A stretch of 64,000 nucleotides of DNA from Isoetes taiwanensis (lineage: Eukaryota > Streptophyta > Lycopodiopsida > Isoetales > Isoetaceae): positions 2,608,968-2,672,967 of the forward strand of contig JAJEKV010000105.1 in NCBI GenBank assembly GCA_021234155.1, written 5' to 3'. Positions within the stretch are counted from its first letter, which is position 1, and each line of letters starts with the position of its first letter. A program made the position numbers and the translations under genes. This document shows, one piece after another, positions 38,863 to 48,823 of the stretch. The notes beneath the pieces are model-generated. The model had not been told where the DNA came from. It made no database searches and saw only the letters and a list, made by a program, of their open reading frames with translations.

Positions 38863-39328
38863 TTTTTTTTATTATAACAATCAACACACAACTACCATTA
38901 ACATTGTTAACACAAACCATTGCTTTTAACACATTTAAATTAAAATCCCCCTTAAACCCCCTTTGGTTTGGGTGCATATTCACACGGAGGGTTATGTAGG
39001 GCAGCGAGAGCCCCAAAAATATATTTATAATACACGTACAAAATTAACACCATTAAGTACATTCTCTCAAACCTTAATATACAGTATATAAAAACTAGAA
39101 TATGCATACCCCACAAACGAGGATCGCTATGTACGGTCCAGATCTTGGAATAAAGGGCAAATATGCCCATCCGACAGCTCTCGTTGCCCGGAGTAACCCC
39201 CCGTGTGAACTATGCACCCAAACCAAAGGGGGTTTAAGGGGGGTTTTAATTTAAATGTGTTAAAAGCAATGGTTTGTGTTAACAATGTTAATGGTAGTTG
39301 TGTGTTGATTGTTATAATAAAAAAAAAA
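38863..39328. mobile_element. Foldback-type element with arms of about 150 bp
   Basis: The left arm from 38863 (ATTATAACAATCAACACACA, then the CCCTTTGGTTTGGGTGCATA block, up to CGAGAGC at about 39011) pairs with the right arm 39176-39328 in reverse orientation with few mismatches. About 165 bp of spacer lies between. Both arms start at a run of T (A on the right side). No target duplication could be defined because of the homopolymer ends. No coding capacity; the layout fits a MITE or foldback element, possibly Mutator-like. Confidence 0.85.
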
Positions 39329-41989
39329 GGGGGATGTAAATATAAATCCGTGGTATGTTCCTTATAAACAAATTACCCTCAAAGATAATTTCACCTCTTT
39401 GTTTTACCTTGTTTGGAAAGTTGATTGCAATTAGTTGTTACACCAAGGGTCGGATTTTCATTCACATCAATATCACGCAGTCATTAAATGGATTCCCAAG
39501 CTCTATGGTCTTGGGCACATGATCAAAATTCGTCTTCAAAATAACAAATAATCATGTTGCATCAGGTAATCCATCGATCCTGAGGCAAGGAAGGCAAGAT
39601 TCAAGATACAGTAATTCAAACCGGTCTCAGAGAGAGAGATCTCGATCAATTCATGCGCCCAAAGCCCTCAAAATTTGTCTAAGCATAATTTTCTCTTCTT
39701 AATCCCCTGTTTCCAGCACATTCTTGGCAAATCCGGCTCATACGTTTGTCTTTTAGTTTCATTCTGAAGTTCTTGGCCTGGAATGAGTAGATTCGGGAGT
39801 GTTTTGGCATGATTAGATGTAGATTTCAAAGATAAGGCCAGATCTTGGCATGAATCGAGTTTAGGGTTCTTAAAAAAAAAAAACTGAGCCAATATATCCC
39901 ACAGGCATTTTTCTAAAGGGCAGCTCGTGTATAAAATGCATGATCTGATGTGTATTTCTAATATTGCGTGCTGTCTCCACGTGATGTCTGGCCCGTTGCC
40001 AGCTCAATGCCCGGAGACACCACGTGGTGGAGGCAGACTGGATGGGATGAGTGACTTCGGGGGGAGGGGGTAGATAGGATTTTTTTTTTTTTCCCTTTGG
40101 CACGGTTCCCAAGAACTTAAAAATGAAGGTCAATATAAGGTCTTTTTTGAAAATTCTTTTTTTCACATGGAATATTTTTTGATGCCCCATGACATGGAGG
40201 AATCTTTTTTTTGCAAAAGGAATATTTGGTTTATTCAACTCAAGATGGAGCAAAATGTGATGAAGTGGCAAGTTGGCAAGTGGAGGATGACATGGCAATA
40301 TGGGATGATGATATGTCAAACAAGTTGGGAAAATGTCTTTTTTCTAGTCAAAACTTTTGAAGAGCGTGTGACACGTGTGTGATGATGTGGAGGCATTAAT
40401 GATGATGTGGCATAATGTAATGATGACATGTCCCCTTAAGTGTCGAAATGACTTTACTTAGGTCAACATTTTGAAAGAGACAATTTTTATGAAGGGTGAC
40501 ATGTATGTGATGACATGGCAAATGGTGGTGATCTGGATGGTGATTTGGCAATTTTGGATGGTGACATGGATCAATTTGGCACTAGTGCACATAAATTTGC
40601 AACTTTTGTGTAATATACTTGATTGTTTGAAATTTTCATGCTTCCCTTTGGCATTTGTTCATTTTCACTTTTAGAGAGAGAATATGACCTTAGATCATGT
40701 GAGAGGCCAAATTGAGCAGTTTTTTTTTGCTTCCTCAATATGGTGGTGGCATGATGAGTGTGTAAGGTGTGAATGGTGCATGAATGATATGTTTTGACTC
40801 GAGAAAAGGCTATTTGCCTAATTTGCTATGGGATATGAAGGTGAGACATGGAATATGAGGCAAGTAGGATGTTTTGAATGGGAATAAAGTGATGAACTCT
40901 AGAGACGAACCATGTGAAGTCATGCTCATGCCAAGAACTCAAAATGAGCCACATACCAAGTCAACTTGAGGGGTCTTCCAATCTTCAAATTGCTTTTGCA
41001 TGAATCTTATTTCCTTGCTTTGCTTGTGTGATCCTCAATGAATGTCCTCTCCTTGGCTCTTCAAGCAAGTGTCTACGTGTGATCTTTAGGGATGAGAATC
41101 TTCAAATCTGTAGTGCTTGTATTCAAATGCTTAAATCAATATGCAAGCATAAATATATCAATATGTTATGCTCTTCTATGTTGTCATAGCATGGCAACAT
41201 CATGCCAAACAAAAAGGACAGGCTAGTCCCCCAGCCTCTGCAATTTGCAAATGAGTCAACTGAAGTTCTTGTTAGTTGCCAATATGGAGATATGGTTGGC
41301 AACTTGTGATCCTGCAATGGATGAGAGAAAAGAGTGCTGATAGGTGAGCCATATGAGGTGTATATGATTATGAATGTATAGAATAGGTGAACCTGCATGG
41401 CAAATATGATTGCAGTTAGAACAAATAGAATTGCTGGATGGGGATATGATAGCAGTTCATTGAATTTGATGGGGAATCTTGAAACAGAAGTGGTTTATGT
41501 GGATCAAGGGCAACTCTTGAGCATATTATTATATAATGGATGTATGAAGGATGATCCTGCATGTGACAAGTTGCTTGTTAGTACAATGAGCTGCTGTTAT
41601 GGTAGGAATGGCAGCAGCATCAAATATGGAAAACTCTGGAAGAATATGGAAAAATGTGATATGTATGAGTGAACATTTCAGAGGCTCCTGCATGGAAATC
41701 AAGAACTTCAGCAATAAAAGCACAGAATCTTGGCCTTGCATAAGCTGGCACCTGCATAAATCTCCCTGTTTTGCATTAGTCTCAGTAGTAGAACTCTTAA
41801 GCATAAATAACTCTAACTAAATTACTTCTTTAATCTAATTGCACAAAGAACTCAAACTAATTCTCCAAGTATTTCTACACTTATTTTCTGTCTTTTCTTT
41901 TTCTGTTTTTTATATTTTGCAATTGTGATCAATTAAAAAGCAAACTACACTAGACTACCTACAAATTCTTAATAGATTTTAGCTAAATA
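39329..41989. other. No recognisable gene; degenerate TGACATGG-rich minisatellite at about 40230-40600
   Basis: Between about 40230 and 40600 words such as GATGATGTGG, TGACATGGCAA and GATGACATG recur irregularly, giving a purine-rich plus strand. A small inverted repeat (CTCCACGTG and CACGTGGTGGAG) lies at 39975-40030. Reading frames here are by-products of the repeats. Confidence 0.5.
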
Positions 41990-42170
41990 AGCTTAAGACA
42001 ACATGCTGTTGCCAGTACCTTTTTAAATGCAAAATGTTGATGGGATTCAATAATTCTCTACCATCAAGAATATCCCTTAACCAACAAGAGTCCTTGCCTG
42101 CTGTTCCAATCACTTCAAAAGGCCCTTCCCAAAGATTTTCAAATTTTGCTGCTACATCTTCCCTTGCTTT

Positions 42171-43414
42171 CTAGTTTCATCATCTCGTCAGCCAAGGCTT
42201 CCCTCATTCACTTACTAGGGACAAGATGTAGAGGTGGCTCCGACCTACAAGTACTTGGGGATCGAGTTCTCTGCTACCACCCATTGGGATGCTGCCATCA
42301 GGTTGCGGGTCATGACGAGTTGGAAAACACTATATGCCATGCAGAACAACAACCACAAGGCAAAGTTGTATGCCTGGGGCTACCAATCACACTTGTTTTG
42401 GGCCTTGGTCGAGCCGGTCCTTTTGTATGGGGCAGAAGTGTGGGGTCCGGTGATATCCCTCAACACCTGGAATGACCTCGAGCAGGTGCAGAAAGCCTTC
42501 TTGGCACGAGCCCTTGGGGTAAAGTCCATAGTTCCATACCAGATCCTACTCCAGGAGACAGGTTTTCTACCCCTTCAACGAGCTGCATTGGAATGCCATA
42601 TCATTTACTTCCAGAAGGTGGTCGCTATGGGTGATACACGTTTGCCCAACCTTACTTTGGCCATGGCGATGGGTCCCCAATGCCTGAAAGCCTGCTGGAA
42701 GGACAAGCAAGCTCAGTGGTTCTCACGCTGGGGTGTACAGGCAAACAGATGCATACATGTAAGGACAAAGAAAGATCATAAGGCACTTAAGCTGTACCTA
42801 GATGCTACTTTTCTTCGCAAGCTTTGGGACGCAGATGCTCTGACGCACGTTAAGCTGGCACACTATCAGCAGCAAGTCAATCCTAGGCTCACGAGAGGCC
42901 CATACCAGTACTTGTACACCCAGTGCATCCATTCGAACGGGTGCACATCGCCTCCGCATTGAGACAGGATGTTGGGCTCGGGAAGCACGAGAGCAAAGGC
43001 TTTGCCAGTGTTGCCACCAGGGCACCATTGAGGATGAATGTCATGCCCTCCAGATCTGCCCAGCGTTTGCCCATATCCGAGAGCGGTATATTCGATTACT
43101 AGTGCCTGGCCAACCGTTGCATGAGTTATTGAATACGGCGTCAGTGGGTTTGTTGGGGTCATACATCCAGGAGGTTATGGATGCACGGACTCAGTTGTGT
43201 CCTCCGGGACGGTATTGAATTGTCCTATACAATCGTACAACGTGCCAGATACTTATTACTGCTAAGGTTTTTCCCTCGAAAACCCTTCGGGGCGGGGGTT
43301 TTTTAATCCTGTCAGTAATACGCTTGCTGCTCTCTTTTTGTTTGGGTCCCATAGGCCAATCAGTCTCTGTGGACGCTAAAAAATCTATTCTATTCTATTC
43401 TATTCTATTCTATT
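42171..43414 (+). mobile_element. 5'-truncated non-L1 LINE (RTE-like) with (TATTC)n tail
   Basis: It carries the C-terminal part of a LINE ORF, a 3' UTR with a strong stem-loop (AAAACCC...GGGGGTTTT, about 43277-43302), and a tail of about seven CTATT/TATTC units instead of poly(A). Short tandem-repeat tails are typical of RTE-type and some other non-L1 clades. CTTT flanks it (42167-42170 and 43415-43418). Removing it rejoins the gypsy integrase frame on the minus strand (LFLKWNKA then REDVAAKFENLW), which fixes both ends. Confidence 0.87.
42234..43220 (+). pseudogene. LINE ORF2 C-terminal region, non-L1 type
   Basis: The frame from 42234 reads YKYLGIEFSATTHWDAAIRL, LFWALVEPVLLYGAEVWGPV, KAFLARALGVKSIVPYQILL and RAALECHIIYFQKVV. 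The YLGIxxS and LLYGAEVWG motifs follow RT in RTE, CR1/jockey and related clades and are unlike the plant L1 zf-RVT type. A one-base shift near 42945 leads to CQCCHQGTIEDECHALQICP, the CCHC-like knuckle of such proteins. The frame ends at a TGA near 43220 after TQLCPPGRY. The RT and endonuclease are missing because of 5' truncation. Confidence 0.85.
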
Positions 43415-44447
43415 CTTTATTCCATTTAAGAAATAATTCACCTGTTTTGAGGGTACCTTGAAGCTTATGAGCAGCTTTGAATGCTGCTATGTCTTTGGTT
43501 TTTTTGATCAGAATTGCATTTTCAGCTTCAAACTTGTGTTCTTCCAACTGCATCAATCTCACAGATCTTTTCTTTAGTTCATCCTCCATTTCTAAGTTTA
43601 TCTGATAGGCCAACCTAAGAGATGGCAGCTCAACCATAAACCAGGCTGAAGGGAGTATGCTTTGTGGATGCTTTAAATAGTCCTATATGCCCATAAAGCA
43701 TCATGCAATTTCAAGTGCCAATCCTTTTTAGAGATGCTAATGGTTTTCTTCAGAATTGACTTCAAACCCTTGTTTGTTGACTCAGCTTGACCATTTCCTT
43801 GAGGAGTAGTAAGTTGAGCTTCTGGTATGCTTGACCATGAGAGAAGCTAGCAACAAAGCAATGGTCTGATTTATGAATTGAGTTCTCCTATCAGAAACAA
43901 TTTTGAAAGGAATCCCAAATCTGGAACAAATATTTTCATGGAGGAATCTAGAGATAGTCAAAGCATTTGCCTCTCTAAGTGGGACTGCTTCAGCCCACTT
44001 TGTAAAATAATCTGTAGCCACGAGAATGAATTGATGCTGAGCTGATGAGGGAGGATCTATTGGACCTATAAAGTCAAGTCCCCATGTCTGAAATGGCCGT
44101 GGAGATGTTATGGCAGTAAGGGGAGCTGGTTGCAAAACTCTTTTGCCAAAAATTTGGCACTTGTGACAACATTTGATGGTGTTTATAACAATCCTTAAAA
44201 AGAGTAGGCCAGAAGTACCCTGACCTCAAAATTTTCTTTGCAGTTGTATCAGCAGCAAAATGTCCTCCACAAATGCCTTCATGGCATGCTTCAATGATCA
44301 TTTTGGCTTCCTCTGGGTCTATACATCTCAGCAACACACCTTCCTTGTCAACTTTGCACAAGACCTCTCCTACCAATCTGAACTTCTTGCATTTTTCCTT
44401 GAATCTTCTTGACTGCTACTCATTTCTTTGGGTACCTCATTGTTCTC

Positions 44448-44768
44448 GGGTAAAAGCATGTTAGGGTGTACCACTTTTGGAACCTGCAAAAGTACATACA
44501 CTAGGTACTTCAGAATTGGGTACTTTCTCATTTTTATTTTCATTAAAACTAGTACAAAAGTCCAAAATAAAAGTCAAGGATGCATTAATATTCAATGTTA
44601 AGATAAAGATAATGCTACCGGAGACCAATATATATATAAAAGTTCTAGAATGTACCTTTTATTGAGATATTACACAGGTACCCAGTACCCAGTCTTGGGT
44701 ACCTTTTTAGGTACTTTTTTGGTCACTAAATAATACTTTTTAAGGGACACCCTAACATGCTTTTACCC
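44448..44768. mobile_element. 321-bp TIR element (MITE) with 4-bp TCTC duplication
   Basis: It has perfect terminal inverted repeats of about 23 bp (GGGTAAAAGCATGTTAGGGT and the reverse complement), flanked on both sides by TCTC. It sits in the minus-strand gypsy pol frame. Removing it with one TCTC restores a continuous frame (DIRNYLE then NNEVPKEM), proving the borders. The interior is AT-rich with several GGTAC(T/C) words and has no coding capacity. The superfamily is unclear because neither the TIR nor the 4-bp duplication matches a plant superfamily I can name with confidence. Confidence 0.85.
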
Positions 44769-45010
44769 TCTCCAAATAATTCCTGATATCAAACTGCCAA
44801 TCCAAAGCTTTTTCATGTAAAGCAACCAAGTTAGTAACATGATCAGTCTCATTTAATCCTTCCTGGTCTTCATGCTCAAAAAGCATATATGGCAGGTAGG
44901 CACTTGGATTGTTGATTAAGTTAACCACTTTGACATTGATATCATATGCTTGCACTTTGCATGGCCACCTGCATATTTTAGCCTTGGGTTGGTTTTCGGC
45001 AAATAAAAAG

Positions 45011-45815
45011 TGTGACGTTCCACGGAAATATACGCTATAAATACGTATATTTCTGGATCCGTCAACTTTCGTAGCCTTGTATACCTTAGGAAGTGGCATG
45101 GGTGCACATCTAAGTTAAATGCATAACTTAGATAACCTTAGGATAAGACCCATTTTCCACATGGCCTTATCCTATTGGGCAACTGCCACACGGCCTCGCC
45201 CCATTGGTGCCACGTGGCATCCCATGTGAACCCTAACTTATATTACCCTAACCCTAGACCCTTTTCCTGACCCTAGCACCCTGGGAACCTTCTTCGCACT
45301 CGAAACTCCGTTTCGAGCGCCGTTTGCTGTGGCATAGCCTAGGGCAGCAGCCCCCGGAGTGTGGATACGATCTTGGAGCAAGTGCAGCTTCGACCACTTC
45401 GAAGATCATGGAGACGCCAGGAATGGGAGGGAGTGCTTCAGGAGCAGGTTTGTGGAGTAGTGCTCTTAGTAGTTCATCTGGAATTTAGCACTCGAGATGG
45501 GTTAGTATTTCGTATATCTAGAGTAGAGCCATCCTAGGACCCTTATTCAACATCTTGAACCCTAATCAATAACTGTAAGTTAGATATGTATGATTAGGTT
45601 AGATGTTCTTATGATGATTATCATGATATGATGTTATGTGATGTCGGTTGATCATGTTTGCTCCTCTCGTATTGGGAAGGGGGGTAGAGACCTAGTAGCC
45701 ATTACGTAGTATGCTCCTAGTTTAGACCACTTAGTTCCTATTATTATGCGGCCTATGCATGTTGTTTTGGAAAGTCTGCCTGGGGTCAGTTTATCCACTA
45801 AGATTGTAGTCCTGT
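45011..45815 (+). repeat. Chromovirus-type LTR fragment
   Basis: It starts TGTGACGTTCCACGG, comparable to TGTGATGTTCCAGCA at 5387. It contains ATTGGGAAGGGGGGTAGAGA and a GCTCCTAG...GCGGCCTATG block in the same order as the LTRs at 2375-3584 and 5387-6773. Similarity fades near 45815 without a CA end. The TG start lies directly in the RNase H region of the minus-strand gypsy remnant, so this is a truncated or solo LTR that broke it, or a deletion junction. Confidence 0.75.
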
Positions 45816-46980
45816 CTCTGCATCTTGCAAAATTTTTTTGATCGATGAATAAAGTTTGTCGTCTTGTTCACTATACCATCCGATAACCTACATATAGTTT
45901 GCTTCACATGATTTGTACTTTCATTATGTTTTTTTTTTTTTTCCTCGGGTGACTATCACATGTTTCTTTATGGCCTACACGTTTTGGTTTTTATTTTTTC
46001 ATCATGGGCATGATGTCCTTGTTCATTGTACGGTTTGCCATTGACCTACAAATTTTCTATCCATCCAAACCAATGGACGTTAAAATTTTCTATCCATCCA
46101 TCCAAATAAAACAAAAATCTTTTGCTTTTCTTAGGATGTGTGGGTTCTATGACAAGTTGTCCTTGGGGGGGAAGGGGGTTAGAATCTATAAAAAAGGATT
46201 AGAGAAATTTTGAATTGAGGAATTAAAAGAACATTCTAACAATGTGAATAAGCAATATGCTTCATAACATGATTTAATACGAGCAATTAGAGCAAACTCA
46301 TAAGGATTGTCGAATGTTTACGTCAACATAAAAAACTATTGCTATTGAGCCTCACTAGGCACTCTAAAAAGGTACGTAAACTCATTTCTTTTATCAATCA
46401 AATAGACTTTGAACCTTACAAGCAACCTTATATTCTAGTTAATTTCTGTCAAATAGGTCGGTCCTTTTAAATTCGGAAAATGGTAATAAACAATAACCAA
46501 GTTGTTACTCTAAGGCATATTCTAGGAGTATATAGTATATCACACTAGTTCAAGCATATTGATTTCACTAAAGTGTGATACAAGTGGTAACGTGGATAAG
46601 TAACGAATGTGCAAAGCCAGGCTGTTATATAACAAAAATGTCAAACCGGCTACATGTGTTACATGTTATGTTCGGCAACTATAATGACATAGTAATGGAA
46701 ATATAAAGGATATTTGAATTGGAGACTCCAAGTCAGAATGGGGAGCATGTTACAAGCAATACAATAAAGTTGTAGGTATGAGGTCAAAGGGGAAATATGA
46801 AGTTAGAAGCAATACAAAATGTTAAAATATGAGGCTGGATGCCTATAGTCATCAAACTCATTTAAGAAAAATAAATGAAAGAAAATGTTGAGCTAGATAG
46901 TCTTATGCTGTAAGATAAGAGGCTATGAATCTATTTAAAGCCAATGTAAGTAAACGAGAACGTGCAAGGTGCTTGTTCAC
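45816..46980. other. No recognisable gene; upstream region of polyphenol oxidase
   Basis: AT-rich, with a poly-T run near 45930 and a short duplication AAAATTTTCTATCCATCCA at about 46049 and 46082. No reading frame is supported. Confidence 0.5.
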
Positions 46981-46981
46981 C

Positions 46982-46989
46982 TATAAAAT
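46982..46989 (+). promoter_or_regulatory. Candidate TATA box for polyphenol oxidase
   Basis: TATAAAAT lies 38 bp before the chosen ATG. This would leave a 5' UTR of only about 10 bases, so transcription may instead begin from an upstream promoter not identified here. Confidence 0.35.
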
Positions 46990-47026
46990 GTGAGGATGGT
47001 TTCATTGTTTCTGCAAGAGGAAAACA

Positions 47027-48823
47027 ATGGAGGCCAGATTGTTATCCTCGCCTGTTGCTCCTTCGTTAGCGCAGATTGGCTTCTGCAAAAACATTGCAGG
47101 CACTCAATCCTTGGCCATAGCCAGGTCTTCAGAAGGGAAGAGGCAGGGCAAAAATTCGCTGATATGTCGAAGCAGCTACGATCATGAAGCGATGAAGAGA
47201 AGGGAGATTCTGCTGGGCTCGTCAATGGGAGCAGCAGGCCTGCCGTTTCTGCTAAATAATCCATGGGCATTTGCATCTCCAGTTCAGCCACCGGATCTGA
47301 ACCTCTGTCAAACAAGCAGCAGCGATACAGATCTGAATTGCTGCCTCCCCAAAACCACAAAGGCCGTGAAGGATTACATCCTTCCGGCCAATCCGAAGGT
47401 CCGCCATCGCCCAGCTGCCCATCTCGCAGACTCCGAATACATAGAAAAGTATAGCCGGGCCTACACTCTGCTGCGAAATCTGCCCGACTCCGACCCCCGC
47501 AAGCAGATCAACCAGGGTTACATCCACTGCGTCTTCTGCGACGGCAGATTGGTTCAGCCGGGTACGCAGAACCCCTTCAACGTCCACTACAGCTGGATTT
47601 TTCTGCCCTGGCACAGGTGGTATTTGTATTTCCACGAACGGATCCTCCAGAAGCTGCTGGGCGATGATGATTTCCGGCTTCCGTTTTGGAACTGGGATAA
47701 TCAGGGCGACGATTCGCCGCTGCCCAATACCATGCCAGTAATGTACACAACGGCAGCATCGCTGTATGATGCGAAGCGGAATACGCTGCACCAGCCACCG
47801 GCCATAGCCGATCTGAGCTGGGCACCGGGGAGCCCAGAGAGGCAGGGTGATTTGGCTACGCTACGCAGATCCAACAACGCGGTCATGTATCAGCAGATGG
47901 TGAGCGGGGCTAAGACTGCAAGGCTTTTCATGGGCGAGCCATACCGGGCCGAAGACCCAGATCCTACCACTGCAGGCGAAGGTAGCCTTGAAGCTAATGC
48001 TCACGGATTCGTCCATGTCTGGTCCGGCGGTAATAACCCTCCCTTTGAAGACATGGGCGCCCTCTATTCTGCTGCCCTTGACCCCATCTTTTTCGCCCAC
48101 CATGCCAACGTTGACCGCCTCTGGTGGATCTGGAAGACCCGCCTTAACCGCCAGGAGTTTACCGACTCTGACTGGCTTGATGCTGCCTTTGTCTTCTTCG
48201 ATGAAAATGGTGACCCTGTCAAAGTCAAGGTCCGAGATGGCCTCGATGTCAATCAGCTTGGGTATACTTATCAAAACATGCCTCTCACTTGGTTAACCTC
48301 TAAGTCCACCACCTCCGCCGCCGCTTCCTCTGGAGTATCGAAGCTCAAGGGTAAGAAGGTTGAGGTCCCTGAATTTGGTACCATTAAAGCTAGTAAATCT
48401 CAAAAGCTAGCCTCCCCTTTCAGCTCAAAAGTCAAGTATCCACCTGCCAAAGTTGCATCCCTTGCCTCCATTGCCAACATGGCCATGGCACATGGATCGT
48501 CTGGATCTGAGGTAGTTCTTCTTATACAGGGTGTCGAATTCTCCATGCATGAGCTAGTGGGATTTGATGTCTTTATCAACTTGCCTGGAGCTGATTCATC
48601 GACATCCTTGGATGTCATAGAATATGCAGGTAGTTTCTTGCACCTACCCCATATGAAGAAAGGAAGTGAAAATATGACAAGGACCACCACTGTAAGGATA
48701 GGGATTGGTGAGACATTGCACGATCTTGGAATTAAGGCAGGGGAAAGTTTTGACGTTACCTTGGTTCCAAGAAGTGGTGGTGAGAAGATCATCGTCAAGG
48801 GCTTTGACGTCGAGTACCAATGA
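47027..48823 (+). CDS. PPO: Polyphenol oxidase (catechol oxidase/tyrosinase), plastid thylakoid lumen
   Basis: An uninterrupted single-exon frame of 598 residues, usual for plant PPO. A Ser/Ala-rich, basic N-terminus is followed at 57-83 by KRREILLGSSMGAAGLPFLL, a twin-Arg motif plus hydrophobic stretch ending AFA, predicting chloroplast import and Tat-dependent transfer to the thylakoid lumen. Copper A site: H167 (GYIHCVFCDG) with C171 for the thioether bridge, H187 (VHYSW) and H196 (LPWHRW). Copper B site: H326 and H330 (AHGFVHVWSG) and the H358/H359 pair (FFAHHANVDRLWW). The PPO1_DWL domain starts at TDSDWLD (379) and a C-terminal KFDV-type domain ends the protein (VKGFDVEYQ). It oxidises o-diphenols to quinones with O2. 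All ligands are present, so it should be functional. The first ATG is chosen because it supplies the transit peptide. Confidence 0.95.
   Translation: MEARLLSSPVAPSLAQIGFCKNIAGTQSLAIARSSEGKRQGKNSLICRSSYDHEAMKRREILLGSSMGAAGLPFLLNNPWAFASPVQPPDLNLCQTSSSDTDLNCCLPKTTKAVKDYILPANPKVRHRPAAHLADSEYIEKYSRAYTLLRNLPDSDPRKQINQGYIHCVFCDGRLVQPGTQNPFNVHYSWIFLPWHRWYLYFHERILQKLLGDDDFRLPFWNWDNQGDDSPLPNTMPVMYTTAASLYDAKRNTLHQPPAIADLSWAPGSPERQGDLATLRRSNNAVMYQQMVSGAKTARLFMGEPYRAEDPDPTTAGEGSLEANAHGFVHVWSGGNNPPFEDMGALYSAALDPIFFAHHANVDRLWWIWKTRLNRQEFTDSDWLDAAFVFFDENGDPVKVKVRDGLDVNQLGYTYQNMPLTWLTSKSTTSAAASSGVSKLKGKKVEVPEFGTIKASKSQKLASPFSSKVKYPPAKVASLASIANMAMAHGSSGSEVVLLIQGVEFSMHELVGFDVFINLPGADSSTSLDVIEYAGSFLHLPHMKKGSENMTRTTTVRIGIGETLHDLGIKAGESFDVTLVPRSGGEKIIVKGFDVEYQ

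Larger units (their letters stand above)
41990..45107 (-). pseudogene. Ty3/gypsy pol remnant (RNase H end and integrase), Tat-like, with two insertions
   Basis: Minus strand, 45107 down to 41990. RNase H end: FLFAENQPKAKICRWPCKVQ, then NLINNPSAYL. Integrase zinc finger: ACHEGICGGHFAADTTAKKI and YFWPTLFKDCYKHC. Core: FQTWGLDFIGPIDPP (first Asp), ATDYFTKWAEAVPL, KIVSDRRTQF (second Asp) and PQGNGQAESTNKGLKSILKK (Glu). C-terminal part: ELPSLRLAYQINLEMEDEL and, after an insertion, KFENLWEGPFEVIGTAGKDS and NPINILHLKRYW. Two foreign segments (42171-43414 and 44448-44768) interrupt it. Frameshifts lie near 44110, 43840 and 43660. ATDYFTKW and PQGNGQAE fit the non-chromoviral Tat/Athila side of Ty3/gypsy. 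Non-functional. Confidence 0.88.

Noticed and set aside
39870-40319. 149-codon minus frame
   Set aside because: Composition follows the TGACATGG minisatellite and homopolymer runs; no motif.
47252-48798. Long open frames antisense to polyphenol oxidase
   Set aside because: Shadows of a GC-rich real gene in other frames.
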